From the NCBI GenBank assembly GCA_965224765.1, contig CBDDAC010000020.1:1-64000 (forward strand): 64,000 bases of DNA, given 5' to 3'. The notes under the pieces were generated by a model. The model was not told the origin of the DNA and did not search any database. It saw only the letters and a program-made list of their open reading frames with translations. Source of the stretch: CAZDBA01 sp965224765 (lineage in GTDB: Bacteria > Planctomycetota > Planctomycetia > Pirellulales > Pirellulaceae). Of the stretch, positions 1-9,409 are shown one piece after another; position 1 is the stretch's first letter, and every line of letters starts with the position of its first letter. The translations under genes were made by a program, and so were the position numbers.

Positions 1-55
1 TTCAAACCCATCAACCCACGATTGCCAACGTGAGACCTGTCGATAAAATGGCACC

Positions 56-577
56 ATGAATGATCGAAAAACAGTTACGATGCGCCAATCGCTTGCCGTC
101 CAGGAAAACATTGTCTTGCCTGGAGATACCAATACACATGACACCATGTTTGGTGGGCTTCTTATGAAGCACATCGATGAAACGGCAGCAATTTCTGCGC
201 GTCGACATTGTCGTGGGTCTGTCGTAACGGCATCGAATGACGGAGTACACTTTCATCGCCCCATTCAACGTGACGATATCGTAATCCTCGAGTCTTACGT
301 GTGCTCTGTGGGACGTACATCAATGGAAATTTTCGTCAAGATCGTAACGGAAAGCAGCGGACGTGATGATGACCGAGAAATCGCGGCGATCTCGTTCCTG
401 ACCTTTGTCGCCCTTGATAAATATGGCAAACCTTCAGTCGTTCCGTTGGTTTCCCCCACAACCGAAGAAGAAACATTTGTCCATGGTGAGAGGTCAGTTC
501 GTAAAGAAGCTCGGCTTAAAAAGCGAGAAGAGACGAACGATTTGATTCATCTTCTGTCCAGCGGAAAAACCGCGTAG
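56..577 (+). CDS. Acyl-CoA thioesterase, hotdog fold (YciA/BFIT type)
   Basis: Predicted cytosolic enzyme that hydrolyses acyl-CoA thioesters to free acid and CoA. The 173-residue protein has the length of a single hotdog domain. Near residues 20-45 it shows PGDTNTHDTMFGGLLMKHID, the usual N/D-x-x-G-x-xFGG region followed by the acidic residue of the active-site helix, and then HFHRPIQRDDIV, the strand that follows in this family. The C-terminal 30 residues are charged and unlike the core. The ATG at 56 gives a normal N-terminus; an ATG at 80 is an alternative. It converges with ggt. The substrate chain length cannot be read from sequence. Confidence 0.85.
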   Translation: MNDRKTVTMRQSLAVQENIVLPGDTNTHDTMFGGLLMKHIDETAAISARRHCRGSVVTASNDGVHFHRPIQRDDIVILESYVCSVGRTSMEIFVKIVTESSGRDDDREIAAISFLTFVALDKYGKPSVVPLVSPTTEEETFVHGERSVRKEARLKKREETNDLIHLLSSGKTA

Positions 578-594
578 TCGCCGCAGCCAAACCG

Positions 595-2304
595 TCACTG
601 ACCTTTTGCTTTTCCTGGGGTCCGAGGGTCATGGGTTCCGGTAAAAAGACCGGTGGCAGGGTCAAGGCTGATCGCTTGGGTGATTCCGACAACTCTCGAC
701 TTTTGCACGTCATGTCCGAGAGCTTCTAATCGATCAACGATGCTTTGATCAAGAGTCGATTCGACGAGCAAGCGATCGGGGGTCCATTGATGATGCACTC
801 GAGCCTCTGCAACAGCCTCGGCAACCGACATTTCCAAATCGAGGTGATTGATGATTGCCCAAACGACCTGAGTAATGATTTTTGGGCCACCCGCAGCGCC
901 AACAGTAAGGATTGGCTGGCCATCCTTGAGAACGATGGTTGGACTCATACTGGACAGCGGACGTTTCCCGGGCTCAATCGAGTTGTTCTCAGATCCAATC
1001 AAACCGTAGGCATTCGGCACGCCCGGGGACATGGAAAAGTCATCCATCTGGTTGTTCATCACCACGCCCAACCCAGGAACAATAACTTTCGAGCCAAACT
1101 GTGTGTTGACTGTCGTTGTAATCGCCACCCAGTTTCCCTCAGCATCCGCACAGGCGATATGCGTCGTATGCCCGTCGAAAAAATCAGTCGTCGAATTGGG
1201 TGGTGTTCCGTGACTCAAGATCTCGGTCGCTCGATCCAAGCGAATTGTTTGAGCAAGTAATTGGGCGTAAATCTTTGCAACTAGCTGCTTGGGTACGTCG
1301 CAGTAATCTGGATCCCCAAGCCAATAGGCTCGATCAGCGAAAGCCAACTTCATGGCTTCTGCAACCAGATGCTTCATTGTTGCGGGGTCGTTTCGATGCT
1401 GCTTCGCCAAATCATAGTTTTCCAGGATATTGAGAATTTGAGCAACATGTACGCCTCCTGAACTCGGCGGAGGAAAACCCACAATCTCATAATCTCTGTA
1501 TCGAGTGCGCAGAGGTGCGCGGCTAACCGTACGGTAGATTGCAAAGTCTTCCTGTGTGAGGATCCCACCATTGTTCGCCATCCACTTTGCCGTGTGTTCC
1601 GCAAAAGGACCTTGATAGAACCAATCGCTGCCATGTTCGGCGATCGCGCGATAGGTTGACGCCAAATCGGGTTGTCTTAGTGTTTCTCCAGCCAGATAAG
1701 GCGTTCCATTCGGTTTCAATAATGCATTCGCCGTACCAGGGTATCGATTCAGCTTTTCATGCTGGCCCTGCAACACTTCGGCGTAGCCTTGGGAAACTTC
1801 AAAACCTTGTTCAGCGATCTTTGCTGCGGGCCCAAGCAGTTGCGACAGTTTAAGATTGCCATGGGCATCTACCGCTTGCTCATAGGCTTTCAAAGCTCCT
1901 GGCACACCAATCGCCAACGGGCCAACTTGAGAAAGCTCGCCGACAGACTTTCCGTTTCGGAGATACATATCCCGATGTGCTTTGCCAGGTGCCATCTCTC
2001 GACCATCAATCGCAATGACTTCGCCGTCATGTCGTCGAATCAAGATAAAGCAACCGCCACCGATCCCGGAGTTGTATCCATCGACGACGCCTAGTGTCAG
2101 CGCGGTCGCAATTGCCGCGTCCACGGCGTTTCCTCCGCGCTCCAATGCCGCGATCCCCGCCTCCGTTGCAAGCGGATGTACCGAAGCGACCATATTCTTT
2201 TTTGATTGAGCCGTATGATTCGACTGACCAAACCCGTTTGAGCCAATCAAGCCGACGAGGAGCAGTACTGTCGCAAGCATCAATCGTTGTCTCGTTACGT
2301 TCAT
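595..2304 (-). CDS. ggt: Gamma-glutamyltransferase (glutathione hydrolase)
   Basis: Periplasmic Ntn-hydrolase that cleaves gamma-glutamyl bonds such as that of glutathione. The proenzyme autoprocesses in front of a threonine. That Thr is seen at about residue 380 in TTHIACADAEGNW, matching the TTHxxVxD site of the family, and the later PLSSMSPTIV and GAAGGPKI motifs are present. The reading frame is open to 2352, but the ATG at 2304 is preferred: it is preceded by GAGGG and directly begins a signal peptide (hydrophobic LMLATVLLLVGLIGSNGFG, then a Gln). Length from this start, 569 residues, is normal. Downstream it converges with the thioesterase gene. Confidence 0.92.
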   Translation of the reverse strand: MNVTRQRLMLATVLLLVGLIGSNGFGQSNHTAQSKKNMVASVHPLATEAGIAALERGGNAVDAAIATALTLGVVDGYNSGIGGGCFILIRRHDGEVIAIDGREMAPGKAHRDMYLRNGKSVGELSQVGPLAIGVPGALKAYEQAVDAHGNLKLSQLLGPAAKIAEQGFEVSQGYAEVLQGQHEKLNRYPGTANALLKPNGTPYLAGETLRQPDLASTYRAIAEHGSDWFYQGPFAEHTAKWMANNGGILTQEDFAIYRTVSRAPLRTRYRDYEIVGFPPPSSGGVHVAQILNILENYDLAKQHRNDPATMKHLVAEAMKLAFADRAYWLGDPDYCDVPKQLVAKIYAQLLAQTIRLDRATEILSHGTPPNSTTDFFDGHTTHIACADAEGNWVAITTTVNTQFGSKVIVPGLGVVMNNQMDDFSMSPGVPNAYGLIGSENNSIEPGKRPLSSMSPTIVLKDGQPILTVGAAGGPKIITQVVWAIINHLDLEMSVAEAVAEARVHHQWTPDRLLVESTLDQSIVDRLEALGHDVQKSRVVGITQAISLDPATGLFTGTHDPRTPGKAKGQ

Positions 2305-2491
2305 TCCAAATAGCCCTCGGATTCTCGTCAGTTTAGATTCAGCTTCCACCACGATAATAACAAATCCAATCTATTTCTGGTAAATCTACCTCCTTTTCTG
2401 AGCAACTTTGAGATTTGTCATCGTTCGTATTTTAGGTGACAATATCGAGAAGATTCCTTAGCCTCACTATCTCATTTCATTGATCAAAGCC

Positions 2492-3295
2492 ATGAAATCA
2501 AACTTCCTTTTTGTCGCGATTCTTTTTGTTGCTATGCCTGCCGTCATCGCTTTCGGTCAAAAACCCGCTGCTGAGGGGCCCGTTGGGATTTTCCAAAATC
2601 AATCCGAATACAACGATTTCATGGTCGGCGTAAAACATGCCGCGTACGGTGAAGGCGGTAGCCCAGAACTTCAGGCGATGGTCCCGATGCTCAATGACTT
2701 GGTCCTGCAACAAGATTTTGGTACGACCGCTGGCAAGTATGGCAGTGCGAATACAAGTGAGTTTGACTTGTTGGCCAACGCCAAAGTCCGTGAGAACCTC
2801 AACATGGTTGACGAACAATACGATGAACTCCAAAAACTAAACGCAGGGGTTCAACGCAGAGCCGCCGAACGCATCCAAAAGATCGACTTTAGTGATCGCG
2901 AAGGACTGATCGAACGGCTCAAGGAGATCCGTGACGATGCCAATAAGGAATTGGAGTCGCTTTTTATTCCAGAGCAACTTGAGCGGCTGCAGCAACTGCG
3001 AAATCAGTCTCGACTTCGTCGCGGGAGCTTGGTCGATCTTCTCACTAGCAACCCGCTTAAAGATCAGCTTGAGATCACAGATCGGCAAGTGGAAAAGCTA
3101 CGAGAAACCGAAGAGGAACTTGAAATCGAAATCCAGGAAGAGATTGCCAAGCTTCGCGAAAAGGCGAGAAAACGTCTGCTCGACAATCTTAACCCAGACC
3201 AACAGGATCAAGTCGACGAATTGATTGGCGAACCGTTTGAGTTCGCCAAGCCTGACACTCGTAAATGGTCCAAAAAAACTCCGCAAAAGAAGTAG
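2492..3295 (+). CDS. Secreted, highly charged helical protein of unknown function
   Basis: About 267 residues. The N-terminus is a signal peptide (NFLFVAILFVAMPAVIAFG). The mature part is almost all helix, rich in Glu, Lys, Arg and Gln, with two similar segments around residues 80-170 and 180-250 in which a VDEQYDELQKL or TDRQVEKLRETEEEL stretch is followed by a LFIPEQLERLQQL or LNPDQQDQVDEL stretch. This architecture is common among secreted planctomycete proteins and recalls the LTxxQ/Spy-like periplasmic fold, but I cannot name a family. The frame also opens at a TTG at 2480; ATG 2492 is preferred because it starts the signal peptide. The similar repeat logic recurs in the PDZ protein at 57.8 kb. 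Confidence 0.75.
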   Translation: MKSNFLFVAILFVAMPAVIAFGQKPAAEGPVGIFQNQSEYNDFMVGVKHAAYGEGGSPELQAMVPMLNDLVLQQDFGTTAGKYGSANTSEFDLLANAKVRENLNMVDEQYDELQKLNAGVQRRAAERIQKIDFSDREGLIERLKEIRDDANKELESLFIPEQLERLQQLRNQSRLRRGSLVDLLTSNPLKDQLEITDRQVEKLRETEEELEIEIQEEIAKLREKARKRLLDNLNPDQQDQVDELIGEPFEFAKPDTRKWSKKTPQKK

Positions 3296-3449
3296 GGCTC
3301 GCCGATTTGAATTCGTCAACAACGACAGGGCGAATGAATGAATGACAAAAACGACGCCTATGAGAAATCGAATCCACTTTTCCCTGACGGAACAGGAGGA
3401 GCAAGCCCCGTTGCGGCATTTCCACCGGACATGCCGAAATCGCGGCAAC

Positions 3450-4040
3450 TCACCGCCTTGGATGGTGGAGGCTCTGCCCGCAACTTTCGCAGCGTTCTCC
3501 AGATTCATTGCCGCTCGTCTTCTCCAACTCCGCAATCACCATCGTCGTAAGATCAAGGTGTTTCTGGTAGACGACCATGTTGTTGAGACGCTTCACGACC
3601 TCTTTGTAAGAAGGCATGTCTGAGTCCTTCGACGCTGCAGCATCAAATTCCCTACTGTCATTACCCAGTTCAGGCTGAGTGTTAGCTCGAATTACCAACG
3701 CAATATCGTGCTCTTCGGCAATACTCGCAACGACATCCTGAACTCGATCGTACATTTCCGAGTAAATGGCCGCTTCCATCTTCAACAGATCATCGCGAAG
3801 TTCTTTAGGCGAATCCCCTTTGCCTTGGGCAAGTTCTACCTTTCGTTTCTCTACCTCATTTCGAAGTTGATCGATTTGATTCCTAAATGATTTGTCCTCT
3901 TTGAATACCTTGGCAACATCCAAAACCGCCACCAGGCCATTTTCCGCTTTTACTTGTCCAAGACTCGAGTCTGCAGCGCAAAAAGTCATTAACCATCCCA
4001 TCGCCGTCGCCATACAGAGCGCAGTTACATGTGCATTCAT
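3450..4040 (-). CDS. OmpH/Skp-like periplasmic protein
   Basis: 196 residues with a signal peptide (ALCMATAMGWLMTFCAADSSLG) and then a pattern typical of the OmpH/Skp chaperone family: a short beta segment GLVAVLDVAKVFKED, long coiled-coil helices (FRNQIDQLRNEVEKRKVEL and on), and a final strand segment DIALVIRAN. Skp holds unfolded outer-membrane proteins; that role here is inferred. Residues after about 150 are not family-like and the protein ends in SGERCESCGQ with two Cys close together. The start ATG at 4040 has an AGGGAA-like site upstream. It stands alone, converging with the helical secreted protein. Confidence 0.6.
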   Translation of the reverse strand: MNAHVTALCMATAMGWLMTFCAADSSLGQVKAENGLVAVLDVAKVFKEDKSFRNQIDQLRNEVEKRKVELAQGKGDSPKELRDDLLKMEAAIYSEMYDRVQDVVASIAEEHDIALVIRANTQPELGNDSREFDAAASKDSDMPSYKEVVKRLNNMVVYQKHLDLTTMVIAELEKTSGNESGERCESCGQSLHHPRR

Positions 4041-4491
4041 CTTGTTTTCCCTAACAATTTTTTATGAACTCAAATTTGCTTAAAAAGAAGAATCTCTTTT
4101 CAAACATCCAAATAGCAACACTCAGGCCAAAAAAGAAATGTCTGCTGAGAAACTTCGCCCGCTTCGCCTAAATCCTTTGAGTGGAATGAGTTCGGTAGCA
4201 AGCGTCTATTTTGCCAGCAAGGGCAGGGGGGAGGTCACTAGTAAGAATTGCAAACCTGATTGTAGAGTTATCAAATTGCAAGAGCCTCGAAGTCAGCGTT
4301 TTGAGTCGCTACCAAAATTTCCACCAAGGTTTGTCTTCTTCGGATACCTTTCATGGCGGTTTCGTTCCCGATTGCTTTACTGGCGGAAGCGGCGTCACGC
4401 CGGATTGGAGATCCGTTTCAGCGTCAACCCAGCGTTGTCGCTAAGGCGAATCGAAACCCGGGTCAATCATACTCCCCGAATTGTGATTTCT

Positions 4492-4516
4492 GGGAGGTCA
4501 AGGCTCCTGCCGAGAC
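4492..4516 (+). repeat. Dispersed GGGAGGTYRAGGCTCCYGCCGARAC repeat, copy 1
   Basis: A 25-base copy of a repeat found intergenically at 22706, 27869, 51752 and, inverted, at 40368. The ends GGGAG and CTCC pair, so it can form a small hairpin. This copy has a T in place of C in the right arm. Confidence 0.75.
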
Positions 4517-4675
4517 AAGGATTCAAGCGTTGGAAACTTGACGAATGACAACTTCTTCGTTTCCGTGGACGATGGTCGGGGAAAAACACAAGTCATTCGC
4601 GTCAGGAAATCGGCAAATGCGATTTGAGATTATCGCGACACGAACGGTAGAACACCGGCGTAGCAAGAGAATCAA

Positions 4676-4697
4676 GCTGAAGCAAAACCACTTCAGC
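4676..4697 (-). terminator. Hairpin after the ATP synthase operon
   Basis: Read on the minus strand, GCTGAAG and CTTCAGC form a perfect 7-bp stem 22 bases beyond the atpC stop codon, followed by TTGATTCTC. The T-run is weak, so this is a possible rather than a strong intrinsic terminator. Confidence 0.4.
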
Positions 4698-4718
4698 GAT
4701 TGGACTAGAATGCCCGCT

Positions 4719-5120
4719 TTAAGACTTTGAGCCTTCGACCAACCGAATTTGAGCACGAGCCTGATTCAGTGCCTTTGTTTTGAGTTCGGCAAGATCGGCA
4801 TTACTGCCATCTAAAGCCTCAGCTTTTTTCAAAGCCTCTCTGACGGTTTCTTTATCGAGTTCCGCCACTGCTACACTACGCCCAGTCAAAACAGAAACTA
4901 CGTTGTCAGCAACTTGAACCGTTCCGCCATCGACGTAAAAACTATTGACCTTTGCTCCGCTGGTCACTCGAAGTTCACCTGGTCCTATACGTCCGACCAT
5001 CGGAGCATGCCCGGGAAGAACCCCCGCTTCACCGTCGATCAAAGGAAGGACCAATGAATCGACCATCTCATCAAATACGGTAGTTTCAGGTGTTACGACG
5101 ACGACTTGGATTTGTGCCAT
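4719..5120 (-). CDS. atpC: ATP synthase F1 subunit epsilon
   Basis: Epsilon subunit of the F1 central stalk, linking gamma to the c-ring and able to inhibit hydrolysis. 133 residues. The beta-sandwich domain is clear: IQVVVVTPETTVFDEMVDSL, then LPLIDGEAGVLPGHAPMVGRIGPGELRV, a strong family signature. The C-terminal helical hairpin follows (ELDKETVREALKKAEALDG and a second helix). It is the last gene of the minus-strand atp operon, about 100 bases after atpD. Confidence 0.95.
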   Translation of the reverse strand: MAQIQVVVVTPETTVFDEMVDSLVLPLIDGEAGVLPGHAPMVGRIGPGELRVTSGAKVNSFYVDGGTVQVADNVVSVLTGRSVAVAELDKETVREALKKAEALDGSNADLAELKTKALNQARAQIRLVEGSKS

Positions 5121-5224
5121 GATTCTATTTCAACGATTGCTTGATTGGCGAGGCGAGTTTGGTGGCTCGCTGCGCGGTGAATGAGTCGCAATTGATCCGC
5201 CAGGACCAAAGACAATCCATCAGC

Positions 5225-6682
5225 TTAGACCTTTTCGGTCGTCTTCTTCGCTTGTTCTTCGGCCATTTTCTTCGCTTGCTCTTCAGCTTGCTCGATCGCA
5301 CCGACGTACATAAATGCGGCTTCTGGCAAGTGATCCCATTTGCCGTCACACAGTTCTTCGAAGCTGCGGATCGTATCAGCTAGTGGAGTAAACTCACCCT
5401 TCTTGCCGGTAAATACTTCCGCAACATAAAACGGTTGTGACAGGAATCTCTCGATTCGACGGGCGCGGTGAACGACCAACTTGTCTTCTTCAGAAAGTTC
5501 ATCAACACCGAGAATCGCAATGATGTCCTGAAGTTCGCGATAACGTTGCAAAGTCGTTTGAACTTTTCGAGCGACTGCGTAGTGATGCTCACCCACATAG
5601 GCTGGATCGAGAATACGCGACGACGAAGCCAGTGGATCGACCGCTGGGTAAATCCCTTTTTCAGAAATCGATCGTTCCAAGTAAAGGAACGCATCCAACT
5701 GACCAAAGGCGGTCGCAGGAGCAGGGTCGGTCGGATCGTCGGCCGGAACGTAAACCGCTTGTACTGATGTAATCGCACCCTTATTGGTCGACGCAATACG
5801 CTCTTGAAGAGCACCCATCTCCGTCGCCAAGGTTGGCTGATAGCCTACCGCAGAAGGCATACGGCCCAAGAGCGCGGACACTTCAGAACCCGCCTGCGAG
5901 AAGCGGAAAATGTTGTCGACAAACAACAGTGTGTCGGCACCCGTTGAATCACGGAAGTACTCCGCCATCGTCAGAGCCGACAGAGCAACACGCAAACGAG
6001 CACCAGGGGGCTCGTTCATTTGCCCAAAGACCATCGCGGTTTGCTCGATGACTTTTCGACCGGTCGAACCGATCTCTGTTTCCTGCATCTCCAACCAAAG
6101 GTCAGTACCCTCACGAGTACGCTCACCTACACCTGCAAACACAGAGTAACCACCGTGCTGACTGGCGATACGAGCAATCAACTCGGTCAAGATAACTGTT
6201 TTGCCTAGACCCGCACCACCGAAAAGTCCGGCTTTACCACCGCGGACAAACGGGGTCAAAAGGTCAATCACCTTGATTCCCGTTTCGAACAACTCGGTGT
6301 TGGTCGAAAGTTCAGAAACGAGTGGGGCTTGTCGGTGAATTGAGCGAATCTCATCCGCCTTCACCTCACCACGTCCATCGACTGGCTCACCAAGCATGTT
6401 GAATACACGGCCCAAGGTTGCCTTGCCGACAGGTACAGAAACAGGAGCACCTGTATCCACACAGTCTGAGCCACGTCGTAGACCTTCAGTTGACCCCAAC
6501 GCAACACAACGAACCCGTCCGCCACCAAGGTGTTTTGAGATCTCACCAACAAGAGAACGCTTTTGTCCGCCCGCATCAATCTCCGCGGTTACCGCGTTAA
6601 AAATGTCCGGCATGCTTGATTCGCTGAACTCAGCATCAAAAGTCGAACCGATCACCTGGGTGATTCTACCGATGTTTGACAT
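5225..6682 (-). CDS. atpD: ATP synthase F1 subunit beta
   Basis: Catalytic subunit of F1. 485 residues, slightly longer than usual because of a Glu/Lys/Ala-rich tail (EQAEEQAKKMAEEQAKK). The Walker A loop near residue 155 reads GGAGLGKT, with Leu where GGAGVGKT is usual, a conservative change. The catalytic region GERTREGTDLW and the DNIFRFSQAGSEVSALLGRMPSAVGYQ segment (here quoted only in part: SALLGRMPSAVGYQ) are intact, as is the DELSEED motif that contacts gamma and epsilon. It follows atpG by 70 bases. Confidence 0.97.
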   Translation of the reverse strand: MSNIGRITQVIGSTFDAEFSESSMPDIFNAVTAEIDAGGQKRSLVGEISKHLGGGRVRCVALGSTEGLRRGSDCVDTGAPVSVPVGKATLGRVFNMLGEPVDGRGEVKADEIRSIHRQAPLVSELSTNTELFETGIKVIDLLTPFVRGGKAGLFGGAGLGKTVILTELIARIASQHGGYSVFAGVGERTREGTDLWLEMQETEIGSTGRKVIEQTAMVFGQMNEPPGARLRVALSALTMAEYFRDSTGADTLLFVDNIFRFSQAGSEVSALLGRMPSAVGYQPTLATEMGALQERIASTNKGAITSVQAVYVPADDPTDPAPATAFGQLDAFLYLERSISEKGIYPAVDPLASSSRILDPAYVGEHHYAVARKVQTTLQRYRELQDIIAILGVDELSEEDKLVVHRARRIERFLSQPFYVAEVFTGKKGEFTPLADTIRSFEELCDGKWDHLPEAAFMYVGAIEQAEEQAKKMAEEQAKKTTEKV

Positions 6683-6752
6683 AGAAATTATCTTTAATTG
6701 TTAGTTCAAATAGGTTTGTCAATTTTGAATCGCCGAATCATTCGGGATCCGT

Positions 6753-7646
6753 TTATCCTTCTAAAGCCTCAACACCACCGATGACTTCCATAATCTCACC
6801 AGTAATTTGAGACTGACGAGCTCGATTGTAAGTTCGAGACAAGTCCTTAATCATATCGTTGGCATTCTCAGTAGCACTCTTCATCGCAACCATACGAGCA
6901 ACTTGTTCGCTGACCGCCGCATCAAGGAAGCACTTAAACAGCTTGATCTTGAAACTGGTCGGAACGACCTCTTCAAGAATACTCTCAGCTGATGGAATGA
7001 ATTCATATAACGACTCACGTCCCGAGGCGACTTCCGGATCAACCGGCGTATCCGCTCCTTCGAGTGAGCCAAGTGGCAACAGAGTTTCGTTGACGATCTT
7101 CTGACGAGCCACTGAGAAAAATTTTGTGTAAGTTACGTCGAGCCGATGAAGCTTCCCGGCTGCGTACTCCTGGAGATAGCGATCTGCAATCGCTTCGACT
7201 TCGGCATACAGGGGTTGATCGTCAAAATTCAAAAACGACTCATCAACATCAACTTCCCGGAACTTGAATCCAGAGACACCCCGTTTCCCACTGATTTCGA
7301 GGCGAAGATTCTCAACTTCACTACTCAGTTGAATGCGGGTCTTAGCACCCAAACGAATCGCGTTTCCGTTGTAACCACCACAGAGCCCGCGGTTTCCGGT
7401 CAAAACCAACAACGTTGCATTCTTGGTTTCGTCAGGAGTCTCCAAAAGGGGGTGCGTTACTTCCAAACCTGCTCGTGCTAAATCCGACACAACGGCCGTA
7501 ATTCGCTTGGTGTAGTCACTGGCTGAAGTCGCCCGATCCATCGCTTTTTTGAAACGTGCGGTCGCAATCAGTTCCATTGTCCGCGTAATCTTTTTGATAT
7601 TGCGGATGGACTTGCGTCGTTTGTCTAGTGCTCTGGCGTTGGCCAT
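6753..7646 (-). CDS. atpG: ATP synthase F1 subunit gamma
   Basis: Rotor shaft of F1. 297 residues. The N-terminal helix (MANARALDKRRKSIRNIKKI, then TRTMELIATARFKKA) and the C-terminal helix (MKSATENANDMIKDLSRTYN, then RARQSQITGEIMEV) that make the coiled coil are both clear, and LTGNRGLCGGYN is the conserved Rossmann-like segment. It lies between atpA and atpD in the classical order. Confidence 0.95.
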   Translation of the reverse strand: MANARALDKRRKSIRNIKKITRTMELIATARFKKAMDRATSASDYTKRITAVVSDLARAGLEVTHPLLETPDETKNATLLVLTGNRGLCGGYNGNAIRLGAKTRIQLSSEVENLRLEISGKRGVSGFKFREVDVDESFLNFDDQPLYAEVEAIADRYLQEYAAGKLHRLDVTYTKFFSVARQKIVNETLLPLGSLEGADTPVDPEVASGRESLYEFIPSAESILEEVVPTSFKIKLFKCFLDAAVSEQVARMVAMKSATENANDMIKDLSRTYNRARQSQITGEIMEVIGGVEALEG

Positions 7647-7775
7647 TGTTCAAATGCGGAATTCGGATGGCAAGGCGCGAAAAAAATTCGCACAAAGGGT
7701 TTCCAGTTCCGTCCTTTCTATGACTTCTTACTTCAAAAAACGAGCATTTAGGTCAGCATTGGTCATGCCACGGTT

Positions 7776-9308
7776 TTACTTAAACTTGCTGTTGAACTCT
7801 TCGATCGTGTCAACAAGCAATTTAATTGTCTCAGGCTTCTTAGGATTGATCGCATCACCACTGTCCTTGGTTTTGTCGATATGATCCCAAACGTTCTTTT
7901 TCTTCGTATGAACAAAGTCCAAGAACTCGGTTTCCCAACGATCAATGTCGGCGACCGCTACGCTATCCAGGTATCCCGCAGTACCCGAGAAGATCATCAT
8001 GATTTGATCGACGACGTTCAATGGTTTGTACTGAGGCTGCTTAAGCAACTCGACCATTCGGTATCCGCGATCAAGCGTAGCTTGTGTCGCAGCATCGAGA
8101 TCAGTTCCCAACTGTGCAAAAGCTTCCAATTCGCGAAAGGAAGCCAAGGCCAATCGCAAACCGCCTGCGACATTCTTCATGGCTTTTACTTGAGCCGCAC
8201 CACCCACACGAGAAACGGAAATACCCGCGTTCATCGCTGGACGAACACCCGAGAAGAAAAGGTCGGGCTGAAGATAAATCTGACCGTCTGTGATCGAAAT
8301 TACGTTAGTCGGAATGTAAGCCGAAACTTCACCTTCCTGAGTCTCAATGATCGGGAATGAAGTGATTGAACCTCCACCCAAGGCGTCACTCAACTTGACT
8401 GAACGCTCCAGCAAACGAGAGTGACAGTAGAAAACGTCACCGGGGTAAGCTTCACGTCCAGGAGGACGACGCATCAAAAGAGACAATTCGCGATAGGCAA
8501 CCGCTTGCTTTGACAAGTCATCGTAGACGATCAAGCAGTGGCCACCGTTGTACATGAAGTGCTCGGCCATCGCGGTACCCGCATAAGGAGCGATGTACTG
8601 AAGCGGGGCAGGGGCACTGGCACCGGAAACGATGACAGTCGTATATTCCATCGCTCCACGTTCTTCGAGTTCCTTAATCACACCCGCGACGGACGAATCC
8701 TTCTGGCCAACTGCGATATAGAAACACTTAACGCCAGAACCTTTTTGGTTGATGATCGCATCGATGCCGACCGCAGTCTTTCCGGTCTTTCGGTCTCCAA
8801 TAATCAATTCACGCTGACCACGCCCCACAGGAGTCATGGCGTCGACGGCTTTGAGTCCGGTCTGCATTGGCTCGGAAACTGGCTTTCGTTCCGCAACGCC
8901 CGCAGCAATGATTTCGACTGGACGTGTGGTCTCCGAGTTTACGGGACCTTTTCCGTCCAAAGGATTCCCAAGCGGATCCAATACGCGTCCAATGACGGTA
9001 TCCCCGACGGGAACAGACAGAAGCGTACCCAGCGATTTGACTTGATCGCCTTCTTTAATTTTCAGGTAATCACCCAAAATGATGATACCGACACTGTTTT
9101 CTTCAAGGTTAAACGCCAAGCCGATAACTCCGCCTGGAAACTCAACCATTTCACCGGCAGCGACATTGGTCAGCCCGTGGACCCTTGCGATACCGTCGCC
9201 CACTTCGAGGACGGTGCCCACTTCGCTAACATCAATCTGGCTTTCGAATTGAGAAATCTCTTGCTGGATGACCGAAGCAATTTCGTCAGCACTGATTTTC
9301 ACACTCAT
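7776..9308 (-). CDS. atpA: ATP synthase F1 subunit alpha
   Basis: Non-catalytic nucleotide-binding subunit of F1. 510 residues, normal length. The Walker A loop GDRKTGKT lies near residue 171, and the PGREAYPGDVFYCHSRLLER segment is the standard alpha signature including the arginine finger region further on (SVSRVGGAAQ). The N-terminal helix (ISADEIASVIQQEISQFE) is the usual delta-binding segment. The gene follows atpH by about 100 bases. Confidence 0.97.
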   Translation of the reverse strand: MSVKISADEIASVIQQEISQFESQIDVSEVGTVLEVGDGIARVHGLTNVAAGEMVEFPGGVIGLAFNLEENSVGIIILGDYLKIKEGDQVKSLGTLLSVPVGDTVIGRVLDPLGNPLDGKGPVNSETTRPVEIIAAGVAERKPVSEPMQTGLKAVDAMTPVGRGQRELIIGDRKTGKTAVGIDAIINQKGSGVKCFYIAVGQKDSSVAGVIKELEERGAMEYTTVIVSGASAPAPLQYIAPYAGTAMAEHFMYNGGHCLIVYDDLSKQAVAYRELSLLMRRPPGREAYPGDVFYCHSRLLERSVKLSDALGGGSITSFPIIETQEGEVSAYIPTNVISITDGQIYLQPDLFFSGVRPAMNAGISVSRVGGAAQVKAMKNVAGGLRLALASFRELEAFAQLGTDLDAATQATLDRGYRMVELLKQPQYKPLNVVDQIMMIFSGTAGYLDSVAVADIDRWETEFLDFVHTKKKNVWDHIDKTKDSGDAINPKKPETIKLLVDTIEEFNSKFK

Positions 9309-9409
9309 CGGTTTTCCTTGTACTTAAGACGCTCGAAGCGTTTCTAACGTGTATTTGTTTCTGACTGTGGGCTTTCACGAGCGTGAAAGGACAGCCGGTT
9401 CATTGTTTA

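Larger units (their letters stand above)
4041..4718. other. Gene-free interval between the Skp-like gene and atpC
   Basis: No convincing gene on either strand over 678 bases. The short frames present have no recognisable domain or ribosome-binding site. The interval holds one copy of the dispersed GGGAGG...GGCTCC repeat (4492-4516) and a hairpin just downstream of atpC (4676-4697). Confidence 0.6.

Noticed and set aside
745..1260. 171-codon plus-strand frame opposite ggt
   Set aside because: Lies wholly inside a well-conserved gamma-glutamyltransferase gene on the other strand and has no domain of its own.
4138..4548. 136-codon plus-strand frame after the Skp-like gene
   Set aside because: No ribosome-binding site, no domain, basic low-information sequence, and it ends in a dispersed repeat.
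8538..9347. 269-codon plus-strand frame opposite atpA
   Set aside because: Shadow of atpA; the product has no family features.
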